DNA of 35,941 nt from Acidobacteriota bacterium. Its GTDB lineage: Bacteria; Acidobacteriota; UBA6911; RPQK01; JADFOI01. The translations under genes were made by a program, and so were the position numbers. Location of the stretch: assembly GCA_022562935.1 (NCBI GenBank), contig JADFOI010000023.1, positions 1-35,941 on the forward strand, in the 5' to 3' direction. Shown in pieces: positions 14,732-23,122 of this stretch; the first letter of the stretch is position 1, and the number at the start of each line of letters is the position of its first letter. The notes beneath the pieces were generated by a model. It worked only from the letters and a program-made list of their open reading frames with translations, did not search any database and was not told the origin of the DNA.

Positions 14732-15699
14732 TGGACTTCCGAGGGTGACGCCCGGCTCCAATTTTTGGTCAACAGCAGCCTGATCTTCCGTCTTTCCCGT
14801 GGGCTCAACTGCGACTGCACTGCTTCAAGTTCCGTCTCCAAGTCGGTCAGCTCTCTCACTGAAGAGAGCCGTTGTGTTTTTTCCCGCAACCTGTAGAACA
14901 AATCGGAATACTCTCCGCAAAGCTCTTGGATAAAGGTGTAGGATTTGCGATGGATGGCACAAGGGCCATGCCGGCGGATAGCCTCCTGGTGTTCTCGGGT
15001 ACCATACCCCTTGTTTCGATCCAACCCATATTGGGGATAGGTCTGCCCAAGCTCGACCATCAATTGATCCCGGTAAGTCTTAGCGACAATCGATGCTGCG
15101 GCGATGGAAAAGCTGAGGCCATCCCCCTTGCTGAACTTGTTCTGGGGCATGGAGAGTCCCGGAATTTCTCTGGCGTCCACCAATAGGTGGTCCGGACGAA
15201 GGGGAAGGTTTTCCACTGCCCGCCGCATGGCCAGGAGGCCAGCATGATAGACATTAAGCTCGTCGATTTCGGCGACCTCTGCCAATCCCACTCCGATCCC
15301 CAAGGCCCTCTGGCGAATGGTTCGGACAACTTCCCGGCGAACCTGGGGGCTCAAGCGCTTAGAATCATCCACTCTTGAGATGAAGGTGCCGGGAGGAAAA
15401 ACAACCGCTGCAGCGACCACGGGTCCGGCCAGAGGACCCACTCCAACCTCGTCGGCGCCGGCAATATGGCGGATCCCAGAGTTCCACAGCACACACTCCA
15501 GGTTGAGCATGGACTCAATGCGGATCCGCTCCGCTTTTTCTTTCTCACGCCGAGTTTTCAGTTGATGGCAAATCTTACGAACGCCTTCCCGCGGATCTTT
15601 CTGCAATCTGGCTAGAAGCCCGAGCGAGGCTGAGTCTTTTTGATCGAGGAAATGTCTGCGGATTTCGGCAACTGAAAGTCTGGATAAGTCCAGTTCCAT
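14728..15699 (-). CDS. rnhB: Ribonuclease HII, long form
   Basis: RNase HII cuts RNA in RNA/DNA hybrids and single ribonucleotides in DNA. The 323 residues have an N-terminal extension of about 75 residues like that of Bacillus RnhB (LSVAEIRRHFLDQ...). The catalytic core begins GADEVGVGPLAGPVV (Asp83, Glu84), followed by LLVDARE and ASIVAKTYRDQLM with the other acidic residues. The usual GRG loop here reads GVG (Val87). A C-terminal tail of about 60 residues ends in a basic stretch. It follows the CBM9-like gene by 7 bases and overlaps pcm by 4. Family assignment is firm; the extension and GVG variant may change substrate preference. Confidence 0.93.
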   Translation of the reverse strand: MELDLSRLSVAEIRRHFLDQKDSASLGLLARLQKDPREGVRKICHQLKTRREKEKAERIRIESMLNLECVLWNSGIRHIAGADEVGVGPLAGPVVAAAVVFPPGTFISRVDDSKRLSPQVRREVVRTIRQRALGIGVGLAEVAEIDELNVYHAGLLAMRRAVENLPLRPDHLLVDAREIPGLSMPQNKFSKGDGLSFSIAAASIVAKTYRDQLMVELGQTYPQYGLDRNKGYGTREHQEAIRRHGPCAIHRKSYTFIQELCGEYSDLFYRLREKTQRLSSVRELTDLETELEAVQSQLSPRERRKIRLLLTKNWSRASPSEVQ

Positions 15700-15706
15700 G
15701 AGGACA

Positions 15707-16360
15707 CTAAATGAAAATCAAATGGCCAAAGCAAGAGGGCACATGAAAATCAGGTTGTCCCGTGAAAGTGGGTCTCCAAGACAGATACTCACGATGAGGC
15801 TTCTTTCCGGCGATGCGGTAAAGATTCACTCGCCAGGATTTGCCCACCTCGGGCGGCCCTTCCCCAATCGATTCATAGGACAATCCCAGAAATACCCTCC
15901 AGATAGACTCTTGCTTGTTTAAGAGGGTTTCCAACTCAAGATCGGAGTTCCACTCGAGGTCTACCTCCACCCGAGGTTCGACGATCCGCATATCCGCCCA
16001 CTGCCCAAGAGGACTCACTTCGATTTCGAAGTAGTTGGGGGCTGTACCGGGTTTTAGAAATACCTCCACCACGTCCTTGTTCCAAAGACCTTCAGTTGCA
16101 GTCTCCATGCTCCATTCAGGGTTAACATTGAGGGAATCAAACCAGGATTCAAAGTAAAAAAAGACGGTCTGCTCGTTCCATAAGGAACGAACGTAGGTCA
16201 AGTTCATCCAATTATGGCCTTTTTCGCGCAGAGCTGACCTCCCGTCCCAATACCGGTCAATGGCTGCTGCTCCACACTTTCCCCACAGCTTATAGAAAGG
16301 GTCAAAAAGGGTTTCGTGGGTTTCTGACGTGCGGAGGGAGAAAATTGCGTTTTCGGGCAT
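15707..16360 (-). CDS. CBM9-like domain protein
   Basis: The 217 residues resemble the carbohydrate-binding family 9-like fold: an acidic strand DVVEVFLKP, then YFEIEVSPLGQWADMR, the Trp-rich WRVNLYRI, and the closing SWRPTFTGQPDFHVPSCFGHLIF. No signal peptide is visible, so the protein is probably cytoplasmic. That is odd for a sugar-binding module attached to no enzyme. It heads a unit with rnhB and pcm and is driven from a palindromic -10 shared with tyrA. No Shine-Dalgarno precedes the ATG, and the transcript leader would be only a few bases. Function unknown; a family named after its fold, not its activity. Confidence 0.75.
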   Translation of the reverse strand: MPENAIFSLRTSETHETLFDPFYKLWGKCGAAAIDRYWDGRSALREKGHNWMNLTYVRSLWNEQTVFFYFESWFDSLNVNPEWSMETATEGLWNKDVVEVFLKPGTAPNYFEIEVSPLGQWADMRIVEPRVEVDLEWNSDLELETLLNKQESIWRVFLGLSYESIGEGPPEVGKSWRVNLYRIAGKKPHREYLSWRPTFTGQPDFHVPSCFGHLIFI

Positions 16361-16372
16361 GGGTGAGTCTTT

Positions 16373-16382
16373 ATTATATAAT
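16373..16382. promoter_or_regulatory. Palindromic divergent -10 element (tyrA / CBM9-like gene)
   Basis: The 10-base palindrome ATTATATAAT gives TATAAT on both strands (plus 16377-16382, minus 16378-16373). Start codons lie 8 bases (tyrA GTG) and 12 bases (CBM9-like ATG) away, so transcripts on both sides would be leaderless or nearly so. No clear -35 was found. Confidence 0.55.
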
Positions 16383-16390
16383 TACAGCCC

Positions 16391-17149
16391 GTGAAAATCG
16401 AAACGGTAGGGCTATTGGGGTTTGGGCGCTTCGGCAAGATGGCGTATAAGCATCTCCGCCGCGATAAGGAGGTGCGGGTATACGATTCCGACTCCTCTCA
16501 ACTCCAGGGTATTTCAGAGGCGACGACTTTCGAAGAAGCTGTTTCTGCTCCCCTGGTTGTCCTGTGCGTGCCCATTTCAGCCATGGAGGACACCTGTAAA
16601 AAGATGGCCCCGTTGCTGCGAGAGGGGCAGATTGTGGTGGACACCTGCAGTGTCAAGAAGCGACCGCTGGAATGGATGTCGACTCATCTTCCTGAGTCGG
16701 TCCAGATCCTGGGCACGCATCCACTCTTTGGGCCCGACAGCGGCCAGCAGGGGGTGGCGGGTTTGAAAATCGCCTTGTGTCCCGCTCGAATCGAGCAGGA
16801 ATCGTATAACAGCATTCAGCATTATCTTCACAGGCTGCAATTGGTGACCGTAGAGGTGACAGCCCAGGAGCATGACCAACAGATTGCGAAAAGCCAGGCC
16901 GTTTTCCATCTGATTGCTCAGGCGATGAAGCAGCTGAAGTGGGTTTCACAGGACATCTCTACACCAGGGCCGGAGGCCTTTGATCGTTTGGTCAGGACCG
17001 TACAGCAGGACACCGACCAACTGTTTCTGGATATCGAGCGCGAAAATCCTTACGCGGCAAAATGGCGTCAACGATTCATCCAGGAGGTGTTGAGCCTGGA
17101 CAAAGAACTCTCCGGCTCCAAGGAGAAGCTCCCTTTGCCCAGGGAATAG
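16391..17149 (+). CDS. tyrA: Prephenate (or arogenate) dehydrogenase
   Basis: TyrA oxidatively decarboxylates prephenate or arogenate on the way to tyrosine. The 252 residues open with a nucleotide-binding fingerprint (VGLLGFGRFGKMA, Gly at 10, 12 and 15). They then carry VVLCVPISAME, VVDTCSVKK and the GTHPLFGPDSG active-site segment with His110. No ACT or chorismate mutase domain is fused, and the protein is shorter than typical TyrA. The start is a GTG at 16391 with no ribosome-binding site; the -10 lies so close that a leaderless message is likely. Whether prephenate or arogenate is the substrate cannot be told here. Confidence 0.88.
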   Translation: MKIETVGLLGFGRFGKMAYKHLRRDKEVRVYDSDSSQLQGISEATTFEEAVSAPLVVLCVPISAMEDTCKKMAPLLREGQIVVDTCSVKKRPLEWMSTHLPESVQILGTHPLFGPDSGQQGVAGLKIALCPARIEQESYNSIQHYLHRLQLVTVEVTAQEHDQQIAKSQAVFHLIAQAMKQLKWVSQDISTPGPEAFDRLVRTVQQDTDQLFLDIERENPYAAKWRQRFIQEVLSLDKELSGSKEKLPLPRE

Positions 17150-17169
17150 ACCTCTCATCCTCTGCCTGA

Positions 17170-17191
17170 CTGCAGGGGCATTGACCTGCAG
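17170..17191. repeat. 7-bp inverted repeat between tyrA and the DUF374 gene
   Basis: CTGCAGG and CCTGCAG flank an 8-base spacer. It may be a weak attenuator or terminator between tyrA and the next gene; no T-run follows. Confidence 0.3.
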
Positions 17192-17223
17192 AGCAGGAAA
17201 CCCGATGGGGCAGCTTTATAGCT

Positions 17224-17901
17224 TTGAAAACCTTTACCCTCCTGCAGAAGATAGAGATCGTTCTGATGAGCCTTGCGGGATGGATACTGCTGCGACTGAT
17301 TGGAGCGACCCTGCGCTATCGAGTAGAAGGCTGGGAAAACATCAGGCAATCCAGAGAGAGAAAAGAGCCGTTTATTGGCTCTTTCTGGCACAATCAAGTC
17401 TTTTGCGCAGCCCACTTCTGGCGCTTTCAAAACATCGTTGTGATGACCAGCCCGCATTTTGACGGGGAAGTCATTGCCAGAGTGATCAGGAAGCTGGGAT
17501 TCATTCCCGTCCGCGGTTCGAGTAGCAGAGGTGCGGCCAAGGCTTTATTAGAAGCAAAACAAAAGGTGCAGCAGGGTCTTACCGTGGCCTTCACCTCGGA
17601 TGGCCCGAGGGGCCCGGCCTATAGAGTGAAGCCAGGACCCGTCTGGCTCTCCCGCAAGACGGGGGTACCCATATTGCCCTTCCATATTCAGCCCAAGTGG
17701 TTCTGGAGTCTCAATAGCTGGGACAGGTTCCAAATCCCCAAGCCCTTTAGCCCCGTTCTGGTTAAGATTGGCCAGCCTCTGGTTGTCCTTTCTGAAGAGG
17801 ACCAACAGAGTTGGGTGATTCGTCACCAAGAAGAGATGGACCGAATAGGAGCGTATAGCCAAGCCTATTGGGGAGAACTGCAGACCGGAAGAAAGGACTG
17901 A
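17224..17901 (+). CDS. DUF374 lysophospholipid acyltransferase-like protein
   Basis: The 225 residues belong to the DUF374 branch of glycerolipid/lipid A acyltransferases. The N-terminus has a hydrophobic helix (IVLMSLAGWILLRLIGATL). The family motifs FWHNQVF, PHFDGEVIARVI, VRGSSSRGAAKAL and FTSDGPRGPAY follow, and GVPILPFHIQPKWFW ends the core. Such proteins are membrane-associated and are sometimes linked to lipid A or Kdo steps, but the substrate is unknown. The start is a TTG at 17224 with a weak site; an ATG at 17266 inside the helix is a poorer alternative. It sits 75 bases after tyrA. It is the second acyltransferase of the window, besides the PlsC domain. Confidence 0.82.
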   Translation: MKTFTLLQKIEIVLMSLAGWILLRLIGATLRYRVEGWENIRQSRERKEPFIGSFWHNQVFCAAHFWRFQNIVVMTSPHFDGEVIARVIRKLGFIPVRGSSSRGAAKALLEAKQKVQQGLTVAFTSDGPRGPAYRVKPGPVWLSRKTGVPILPFHIQPKWFWSLNSWDRFQIPKPFSPVLVKIGQPLVVLSEEDQQSWVIRHQEEMDRIGAYSQAYWGELQTGRKD

Positions 17902-18000
17902 GGACTGAGTTCCGGCAATGAACAAAGTTGGTCCGTGAACATCTGGGGTTACATCCGTGTGATCCGCGGGCTATTTTCTATTTTCTGCGAGCGAAGCGCG

Positions 18001-19455
18001 CTATCGGGCCCTGATTCTCACGGGAGTTTCGAAGGCAGTCATCTTCCAGGTGGCCATTTCCAGGAGGGCGATCTTTAGGGCATAGATCCCCGGAGGAGCA
18101 AACAACTTATTGGTATAGATGATCCCCCGGCCAGCGCGGATCTCTTTGGCCTCCAGGTTGACCCGGAAAATCTCCCTCAACCGGGCCACTTCCTCCCCTT
18201 GCTGATCCAACAACCGGGCGATAACCCCGAACCCGGTCCGAATATCCCCCTTTTCTGTTTTTTGCAAACTGAAGGGACTGATCTTGATGCGAAATGGGAG
18301 TCCAATCTGCCCGCCCTGCCGTTGCTGAGGCAGGAGGTCCAAGTCAGCGCCAATCTCTCGGAATGTAAGGTGTAGGTTGCTGGGAACCCGGTCCATTGCG
18401 TCATCATCAAAAAGCGCAGCGATAACCTCCTGCTTGACCGTCGATCGTTCGGGCAGAGTTTCGAATCGAGCGGGGATGTAGGCGTTGGGAAATGCGATCT
18501 CCACCCGAATACTGCGTTCCTCCTTACCGCGAAAAGGATCGTCTGTGTAGTAGCCAATCGAATAGAGGTTGCCAAACACGCCGTCATTGATTTGAGCCAT
18601 GACCTGGTCAAAATTGAGGATGGTTTCGAACCCACTGAAATGTTCTCCATCGGTCCTCAGCGACAAACTGGCAAAGGCCAGCTCCTTGGCTTCTCGATCG
18701 TCGTCGGCAGGGGTGGAAGCGCCCGGTTGGGCAAGGGGCGAAGAGGGGCCAATATAAAGTTGGCCTGCTGACGGGACCAGAATGGTGTAAATGACAACAT
18801 TATTACTTTGGGCCAAAGAGACGCTTTGGGGAGCGCTTCGATAGGCATCGTCCAGGCCGTCGGAGATGAGAATCACCACGTTTTGGGCTGCTCCAGGATG
18901 GTCCTTCATCCGCAAGATGAGCGCGTTCAGTGAACTGTAGAGGGCTGTTGGTCCCAGATGCTCACCTGACTCCGTTAAGGCCTTCTGAGCCAGGGATCGC
19001 GTGGAAGTAAAATCTTGCAGCCGCATCAGTTTATCGGAAAAACCGAAGATGCCGACTTCCGTGAAGTCATGCAGACTTTCCAGGAAAGTTCCCGCCGCCG
19101 TAAGTTCTTCCGCCCGAGTCGCGAGGGTGCTGCCGCTCATGTCGATCAAGAAGGCGAGTCTGAGGGGTCCCATCTTCCCTTCTGTGTTGCGTGGCGGCTC
19201 AAAAAAGACAATTTCCTGAAGCGCTTCGCCCTCAAAGACTCGAAAGTGGTCCTGATTCAAATGGTTGAGGAGTCCCCCATCGTTCTCCTTCACCATGAAT
19301 TTCAAGGTCGCCAGATTGACATCGATGCGAATGCGGGCCCCTTCAATTAGACTGGATGATTGCGCGGCGGCGGTGATGCAGGAAAAGCTCAGTGTCCAGA
19401 ACAAGAAGGTACACCAAGCAGAAGGGCCACTGAAAACTGCTCTCAAGCGCCTCAT
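18001..19455 (-). CDS. Secreted VWFA-related domain protein
   Basis: The 484 residues begin with a signal peptide (WTLSFSCITAAAQS), so the protein is exported. A von Willebrand A-type domain (about 98-290) carries the metal site DMSGST (105-110) and SDGLDDAYRS further on. The leading strand RIDVNLATLKFMVKEN and the HFRVFEGEALQEIVFFE segment match the VWFA-related family abundant in Acidobacteria. The C-terminal third is beta-rich and reads like an adhesion or ligand-binding module. Its ATG overlaps the folE stop by 4 bases, and it is the last gene of the rpmE operon. It may bind a partner protein at the cell surface; that is inference. Confidence 0.82.
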   Translation of the reverse strand: MRRLRAVFSGPSAWCTFLFWTLSFSCITAAAQSSSLIEGARIRIDVNLATLKFMVKENDGGLLNHLNQDHFRVFEGEALQEIVFFEPPRNTEGKMGPLRLAFLIDMSGSTLATRAEELTAAGTFLESLHDFTEVGIFGFSDKLMRLQDFTSTRSLAQKALTESGEHLGPTALYSSLNALILRMKDHPGAAQNVVILISDGLDDAYRSAPQSVSLAQSNNVVIYTILVPSAGQLYIGPSSPLAQPGASTPADDDREAKELAFASLSLRTDGEHFSGFETILNFDQVMAQINDGVFGNLYSIGYYTDDPFRGKEERSIRVEIAFPNAYIPARFETLPERSTVKQEVIAALFDDDAMDRVPSNLHLTFREIGADLDLLPQQRQGGQIGLPFRIKISPFSLQKTEKGDIRTGFGVIARLLDQQGEEVARLREIFRVNLEAKEIRAGRGIIYTNKLFAPPGIYALKIALLEMATWKMTAFETPVRIRAR

Positions 19456-20003
19456 GGGTTGTTAATCCTCACCAGATTCAAGAACTCCATCCGGGATCGC
19501 TGATCCTGCCGAAATTTTCCCAGCAGGGTCGAGGTCGTGACTTTAACATTTTGCTGTTCAACGCCACGCATCATCATACACAGATGCTGAGCCTCAATAA
19601 TCACTCCAACTCCCTGTGGGTTCACCTGCTCTTGAATGGTGTGGGCGATTTCTTGAGTGAGGCGTTCCTGGACTTGCAGGCGCCGTGCAAACAGTTCAAC
19701 GAGACGAATCACTTTGCTCAAGCCAATCACCTTGCTGGTAGGCAGGTAACCCACATGGCATTTTCCGAAGAAGGGCAGGAGGTGGTGCTCGCACAGACTG
19801 TAGACCTCGATATTCCTGATGATCACCATCTCGTCATACTGGACATCAAACAGGGCGTCTTTGAGAATGTCTTCGACATTCTCGGAGTAACCCTTGGTCA
19901 GAAACTTCCAAGTCTCAGCGACCCGAGCCGGTGTCTTCCTGAGTCCTTGGCGCTGCGGATCTTCACCGAGTTCCTCCAGCATGTTCTCAATCAGCTTTTC
20001 CAC
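19452..20003 (-). CDS. folE: GTP cyclohydrolase I
   Basis: FolE converts GTP to dihydroneopterin triphosphate, the first step of folate and related pterin synthesis. The 183 residues contain the zinc site with SLCEHH (Cys71, His74) and HLCMMMRGV (Cys142). The core motifs KTPARVAETW, GYLPTSKVIGLSKVIRLVE and TTSTLLGKF also match. The start is a GTG at 20003 preceded by AAGGAG at good spacing. It follows the HIT gene by 36 bases. Its last codons overlap the start of the VWA protein. Length is typical of single-domain FolE (type IA). Confidence 0.95.
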   Translation of the reverse strand: MEKLIENMLEELGEDPQRQGLRKTPARVAETWKFLTKGYSENVEDILKDALFDVQYDEMVIIRNIEVYSLCEHHLLPFFGKCHVGYLPTSKVIGLSKVIRLVELFARRLQVQERLTQEIAHTIQEQVNPQGVGVIIEAQHLCMMMRGVEQQNVKVTTSTLLGKFRQDQRSRMEFLNLVRINNP

Positions 20004-20039
20004 GAAGCTCCTTTCGGGGCGATGACTTCGGGCAGTGGG

Positions 20040-20381
20040 CTATCCCGGAGGCCAATCAAAGGTTCGTCCGCCCATCAAATGAAGATGGATGTGAAAGACC
20101 GTCTGCCCCGCAGCCACGCCGTTGTTAAGGACCACCCTATACCCGTCCGTGAGGTTTTGATCCTCGGCTACCTGGCGGGCCATCAAGAGGAGGTGGCCCA
20201 GCAGGCCTCCCTCTTGTTCGGAAGCTTCGGCAAGGGTAGGAATATGCTTTTTGGGAATGATCAGAATATGGGTCGGCGCTTGCGAGTTGACATCCCGAAA
20301 CGCCATCGCCTGATCGTCCTCACGAATGATGTCAGACTGCACCTCTCCTTGAGCAATTTTGCAAAAAATACAACCCGGCAT
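20040..20381 (-). CDS. HIT-family hydrolase (HinT-like)
   Basis: The 113 residues match the Hint branch of histidine-triad nucleotide hydrolases, which split AMP-lysine and related phosphoramidates. The protein begins CIFCKIAQGE (Cys4, Cys7 zinc-like pair). It then shows AFRDVNSQAPTHILIIPKKHI, and ends with the triad VFHIHLHLMGG (residues 96-105). It lies between prmC (36 bases upstream) and folE. A second, longer HIT protein occurs after hup, and the two share only the family fold. Confidence 0.93.
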   Translation of the reverse strand: MPGCIFCKIAQGEVQSDIIREDDQAMAFRDVNSQAPTHILIIPKKHIPTLAEASEQEGGLLGHLLLMARQVAEDQNLTDGYRVVLNNGVAAGQTVFHIHLHLMGGRTFDWPPG

Positions 20382-20417
20382 AAGTTCTCCTTACCATATC
20401 AGATCATGATCAGGTTT

Positions 20418-21290
20418 TCATGGCTTTTCATCCGACGGGCGACCAAAGATCGCACACCGGTCGATATGAGCAAGATCTTTTCGTGAGTCTTCCAAAACCC
20501 AACCCTTTTCTTGCGCCAGTCGGCAAATTCCCTGCCTGGCGCCCTCACCCAATTCAACCACCAATTTCCCCTGAGCCTGCAAAACTTTTCGGCCTTCGGA
20601 AAACAATTGTTTGTAGATCTCTTGGCCCGATTCTGCGGCATAGACTGCCTCGCGTGGTTCATGTTTGTCTACGGCGTCGTCGACCCGGCTTCTTTCCTCA
20701 TGGCTCACATAAGGAGGGTTGGAGACGACCAGATGATAATAACCGAGTCGGTCTCTCACTGGATTCAGTGTCTGACCCTCTCGGAATTCAAGGCGGTCAA
20801 GGCAGTGGTGCTTTTCAGCATTCTGGCGGGCCACTTTTAAGGCAATGGGAGAGACATCTGTTGCTGTAACCACAACCCGAGGTTCTTCGCAGGCCAGGGT
20901 TATGGCAATGCAGCCGGATCCCGTACCCACGTCGACTGCCCGCAGTTGTTCTTCGGTGCTTCCCCGCAGAAGACCCAAAGCAGCCTCCAAAACCAGCTCT
21001 GTTTCGGGTCGGGGAATGAAAACCCCGGGACGAACCGAGAATTCGCGGCCATAGAATTCCTGCTTACCACGAAGATATTGCAGTGGATAGTGCTCGCCTC
21101 GTTTGATCAACCACTGCTGAAACAGATGCTTCTGTGCTGTGGAAAGCTGATGTTCCGGGTACGTGTACAGGAATGTTCGATCGCGCTGCAAAACGGAGGC
21201 AACCAGAAGGTCAGCGTCTTGGCGAGGGGATCTGAGTCGTTGCTTGGCAAGATACTCGGCTGCAGACTGGAGTGCCTCTTTAACCGTCAC
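20418..21290 (-). CDS. prmC: Release factor glutamine methyltransferase
   Basis: PrmC methylates the Gln of the GGQ motif in release factors RF1 and RF2 with SAM. The 290 residues show the helical N-terminal domain, the signature EFYGREFSVRPGVFIPRPETE, the SAM loop VDVGTGSGCIAITLA and the catalytic NPPY at 191-194. It follows prfA (RF1), its own substrate, by 25 bases, a common pairing. The start is a GTG at 21290 with AAGGG just upstream. Typical length. Confidence 0.95.
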   Translation of the reverse strand: MTVKEALQSAAEYLAKQRLRSPRQDADLLVASVLQRDRTFLYTYPEHQLSTAQKHLFQQWLIKRGEHYPLQYLRGKQEFYGREFSVRPGVFIPRPETELVLEAALGLLRGSTEEQLRAVDVGTGSGCIAITLACEEPRVVVTATDVSPIALKVARQNAEKHHCLDRLEFREGQTLNPVRDRLGYYHLVVSNPPYVSHEERSRVDDAVDKHEPREAVYAAESGQEIYKQLFSEGRKVLQAQGKLVVELGEGARQGICRLAQEKGWVLEDSRKDLAHIDRCAIFGRPSDEKP

Positions 21291-21315
21291 GGCCCTTTTT
21301 CTTGAGTTGTCCCGA

Positions 21316-22389
21316 TCAGGCGATTTTTTGATTCTCTAAAAGCTCCGCCCGCTCGGATGCGATTAAGGCCTCAACGATCGTATCCAGGTTGCCTTCCATG
21401 ATGACCGCGAGCTGATGCAAGCTCAGGCCGAGTCGATGGTCTGTGACCCGATTCTGTGGGTAATTGTAGGTCCGAATTTTCTCACTGCGGTCTCCGCTTC
21501 CAACCATGGCTCTCCGCTTCTCGGCAATTTCGCCTTGCTGCTGCTGGAGCGCTTTTTCGTAAAGTCTGGAACGCAGGACCTTCATCGCCTTGGCTTTGTT
21601 CTTGATCTGAGACTTTTCATCCTGGCAGGTCACCACTTCTCCGGTGGGAATGTGGGTGATGCGCACAGCCGAGTATGTCGTGTTGACGGACTGCCCGCCA
21701 GGTCCCGAGGAGCAGTAAGTGTCGATTTTGAGCTCCTTCGGGTCAATCTCAATATCGACTTCGTCGACCTCGGGTAGGACGGCCACAGTGATGGCAGAGG
21801 TGTGGAGGCGGCCCTGGGTTTCGGTCTCGGGAACACGCTGCACCCGATGAACGCCGCTTTCGTACTTCAGACGGCTGTAGACGTTTTTCCCCGAGATCAT
21901 GGCGATAACTTCCTTGAATCCACCTACCGAGGAGTGATGAGCCGAAAGCACCTCGACGGTCCAATTGTTGCGCTCGGCATATCGTGAATACATTCGGAAG
22001 ATACCCTGAGCAAAAAGAGTGGCTTCATTTCCTCCCGTGCCGGCCCTGATTTCCAGGATAACGTTCTTGGCGTCGTTGGGATCCTTGGGAAGAAGAAGCC
22101 CCTTGAGCTCCTCTTCGCAGCTGGCTCTTTGCTCCTCCAGCTTCTGAGACTCCTGGCGAGCCATCTCGAGAAGTTCTTCATCCTGTTCTTCATCCAGAAG
22201 TCTGTTTGTTCCAGTGATTTCTTGTGAGATCGATTTGTACTCGCGGAATTTGTCGACGACCTCCTGAAGCTCTGCATGGGCTTGGGCCGTTTTACGATAC
22301 TTCTCCGGGAGTGCAATCAGGTCCGCATCTCCCAGCTTTCGCGCGAGATCTTCGTATTTTTTCTCAAGTGCTTGAAGCTTCTGAAACAT
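21316..22389 (-). CDS. prfA: Peptide chain release factor 1
   Basis: RF1 reads UAA and UAG stop codons and triggers peptide release. The 357 residues include the GGQ catalytic motif at 231-233 ([17 protein letters not shown]). The stop-reading tripeptide region reads [15 protein letters not shown] (PET at 187-189, the PxT type of RF1 rather than SPF of RF2). There is no internal frameshift site, also as expected for RF1. It follows rpmE by 12 bases and precedes prmC. The ATG at 22389 starts the usual [15 protein letters not shown] helix. Confidence 0.96.
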   Translation of the reverse strand: MFQKLQALEKKYEDLARKLGDADLIALPEKYRKTAQAHAELQEVVDKFREYKSISQEITGTNRLLDEEQDEELLEMARQESQKLEEQRASCEEELKGLLLPKDPNDAKNVILEIRAGTGGNEATLFAQGIFRMYSRYAERNNWTVEVLSAHHSSVGGFKEVIAMISGKNVYSRLKYESGVHRVQRVPETETQGRLHTSAITVAVLPEVDEVDIEIDPKELKIDTYCSSGPGGQSVNTTYSAVRITHIPTGEVVTCQDEKSQIKNKAKAMKVLRSRLYEKALQQQQGEIAEKRRAMVGSGDRSEKIRTYNYPQNRVTDHRLGLSLHQLAVIMEGNLDTIVEALIASERAELLENQKIA

Positions 22390-22401
22390 TAGGGCAGGAG
22401 A

Positions 22402-22626
22402 TTAGCCTGATAGGCGCTTTGACTTGCCTTTTGCGTATTTTCTGCGGAATCGTTCGACCCTTCCCGCGGTGTCGACCAGTTTCTGCTTACCGGTGAAAAA
22501 CGGATGACATGCGGAACAAATATCCAGACGGACCTCTCCAGACATTGTGGAGCGCGTTTCCCACTTATTGCCGCAGGCACAGCGCACGGTTACCAACTCG
22601 TATGGGGGGTGAATACCACTCTTCAT
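22402..22626 (-). CDS. rpmE: 50S ribosomal protein L31 (zinc-binding form)
   Basis: L31 belongs to the large ribosomal subunit. The 74 residues contain the four zinc ligands of the C+ form: CAC at 16-18 and CSAC at 37-40, followed by [20 protein letters not shown]. The family normally begins MK-GIHP-Y, exactly as here. It is the first gene of the unit rpmE-prfA-prmC, an arrangement seen in many bacteria. Confidence 0.96.
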   Translation of the reverse strand: MKSGIHPPYELVTVRCACGNKWETRSTMSGEVRLDICSACHPFFTGKQKLVDTAGRVERFRRKYAKGKSKRLSG

Positions 22627-22889
22627 AACAAAGACTCCCGTAGCTCAGGCGAAATCAAATGAATGACCACTGAATATTCCTTGCACAGCGATCCGAAAGC
22701 TTGCTGGGTTACAATGGATCAAGTGACGGGTGTCGCCGCGAGAGGAGTAGTTTATCAAAAGTTGACTGCGAAAGTCGACTCATTCCCTCTTGGAGCGAAT
22801 CTCAGAAACTGCTATCGCAAGCCGTCTGAATAGCCCAAAAACCATCCATGGATCAATCGTTCGTTCCTTGGTCTCATGGGCGCTGCACC

Positions 22890-22918
22890 TTGACAAGCCC
22901 TTGGTTGCGCGGTATAAG
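22890..22918 (+). promoter_or_regulatory. Strong sigma-70 promoter upstream of rpsA
   Basis: TTGACA (22890-22895) and TATAAG (22913-22918) are spaced by 17 bases, a near-consensus promoter. It would give a leader of about 200 bases before rpsA. The gap 22627-23122 otherwise holds no gene that I can support; the minus-strand promoter of rpmE must lie in its left part but is not clear. Confidence 0.7.
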
Positions 22919-23122
22919 TTGCTACTCAAATCTTTCGGCCAGGGGATGCTAAATATTGTCTGATCCAGAGTTCAGGAAGGGTGATGAGAAGAATTCGCTC
23001 GCTCCGCTCTTTCGATTGGCGAATATCCCGACATTTTTTGACTTGAGGGAGGTCCCTTGTTGGGTGCCGTATGCAGGCAGCTGCCCCGCGCGGATCCGAG
23101 AAGGCTTATTGAGGAGGTTCGA

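Noticed and set aside
19551-20486. A 311-codon open frame on the plus strand
   Set aside because: It lies antisense to folE, the HIT gene and the end of prmC, all of which have clear family motifs. The translation shows no domain.
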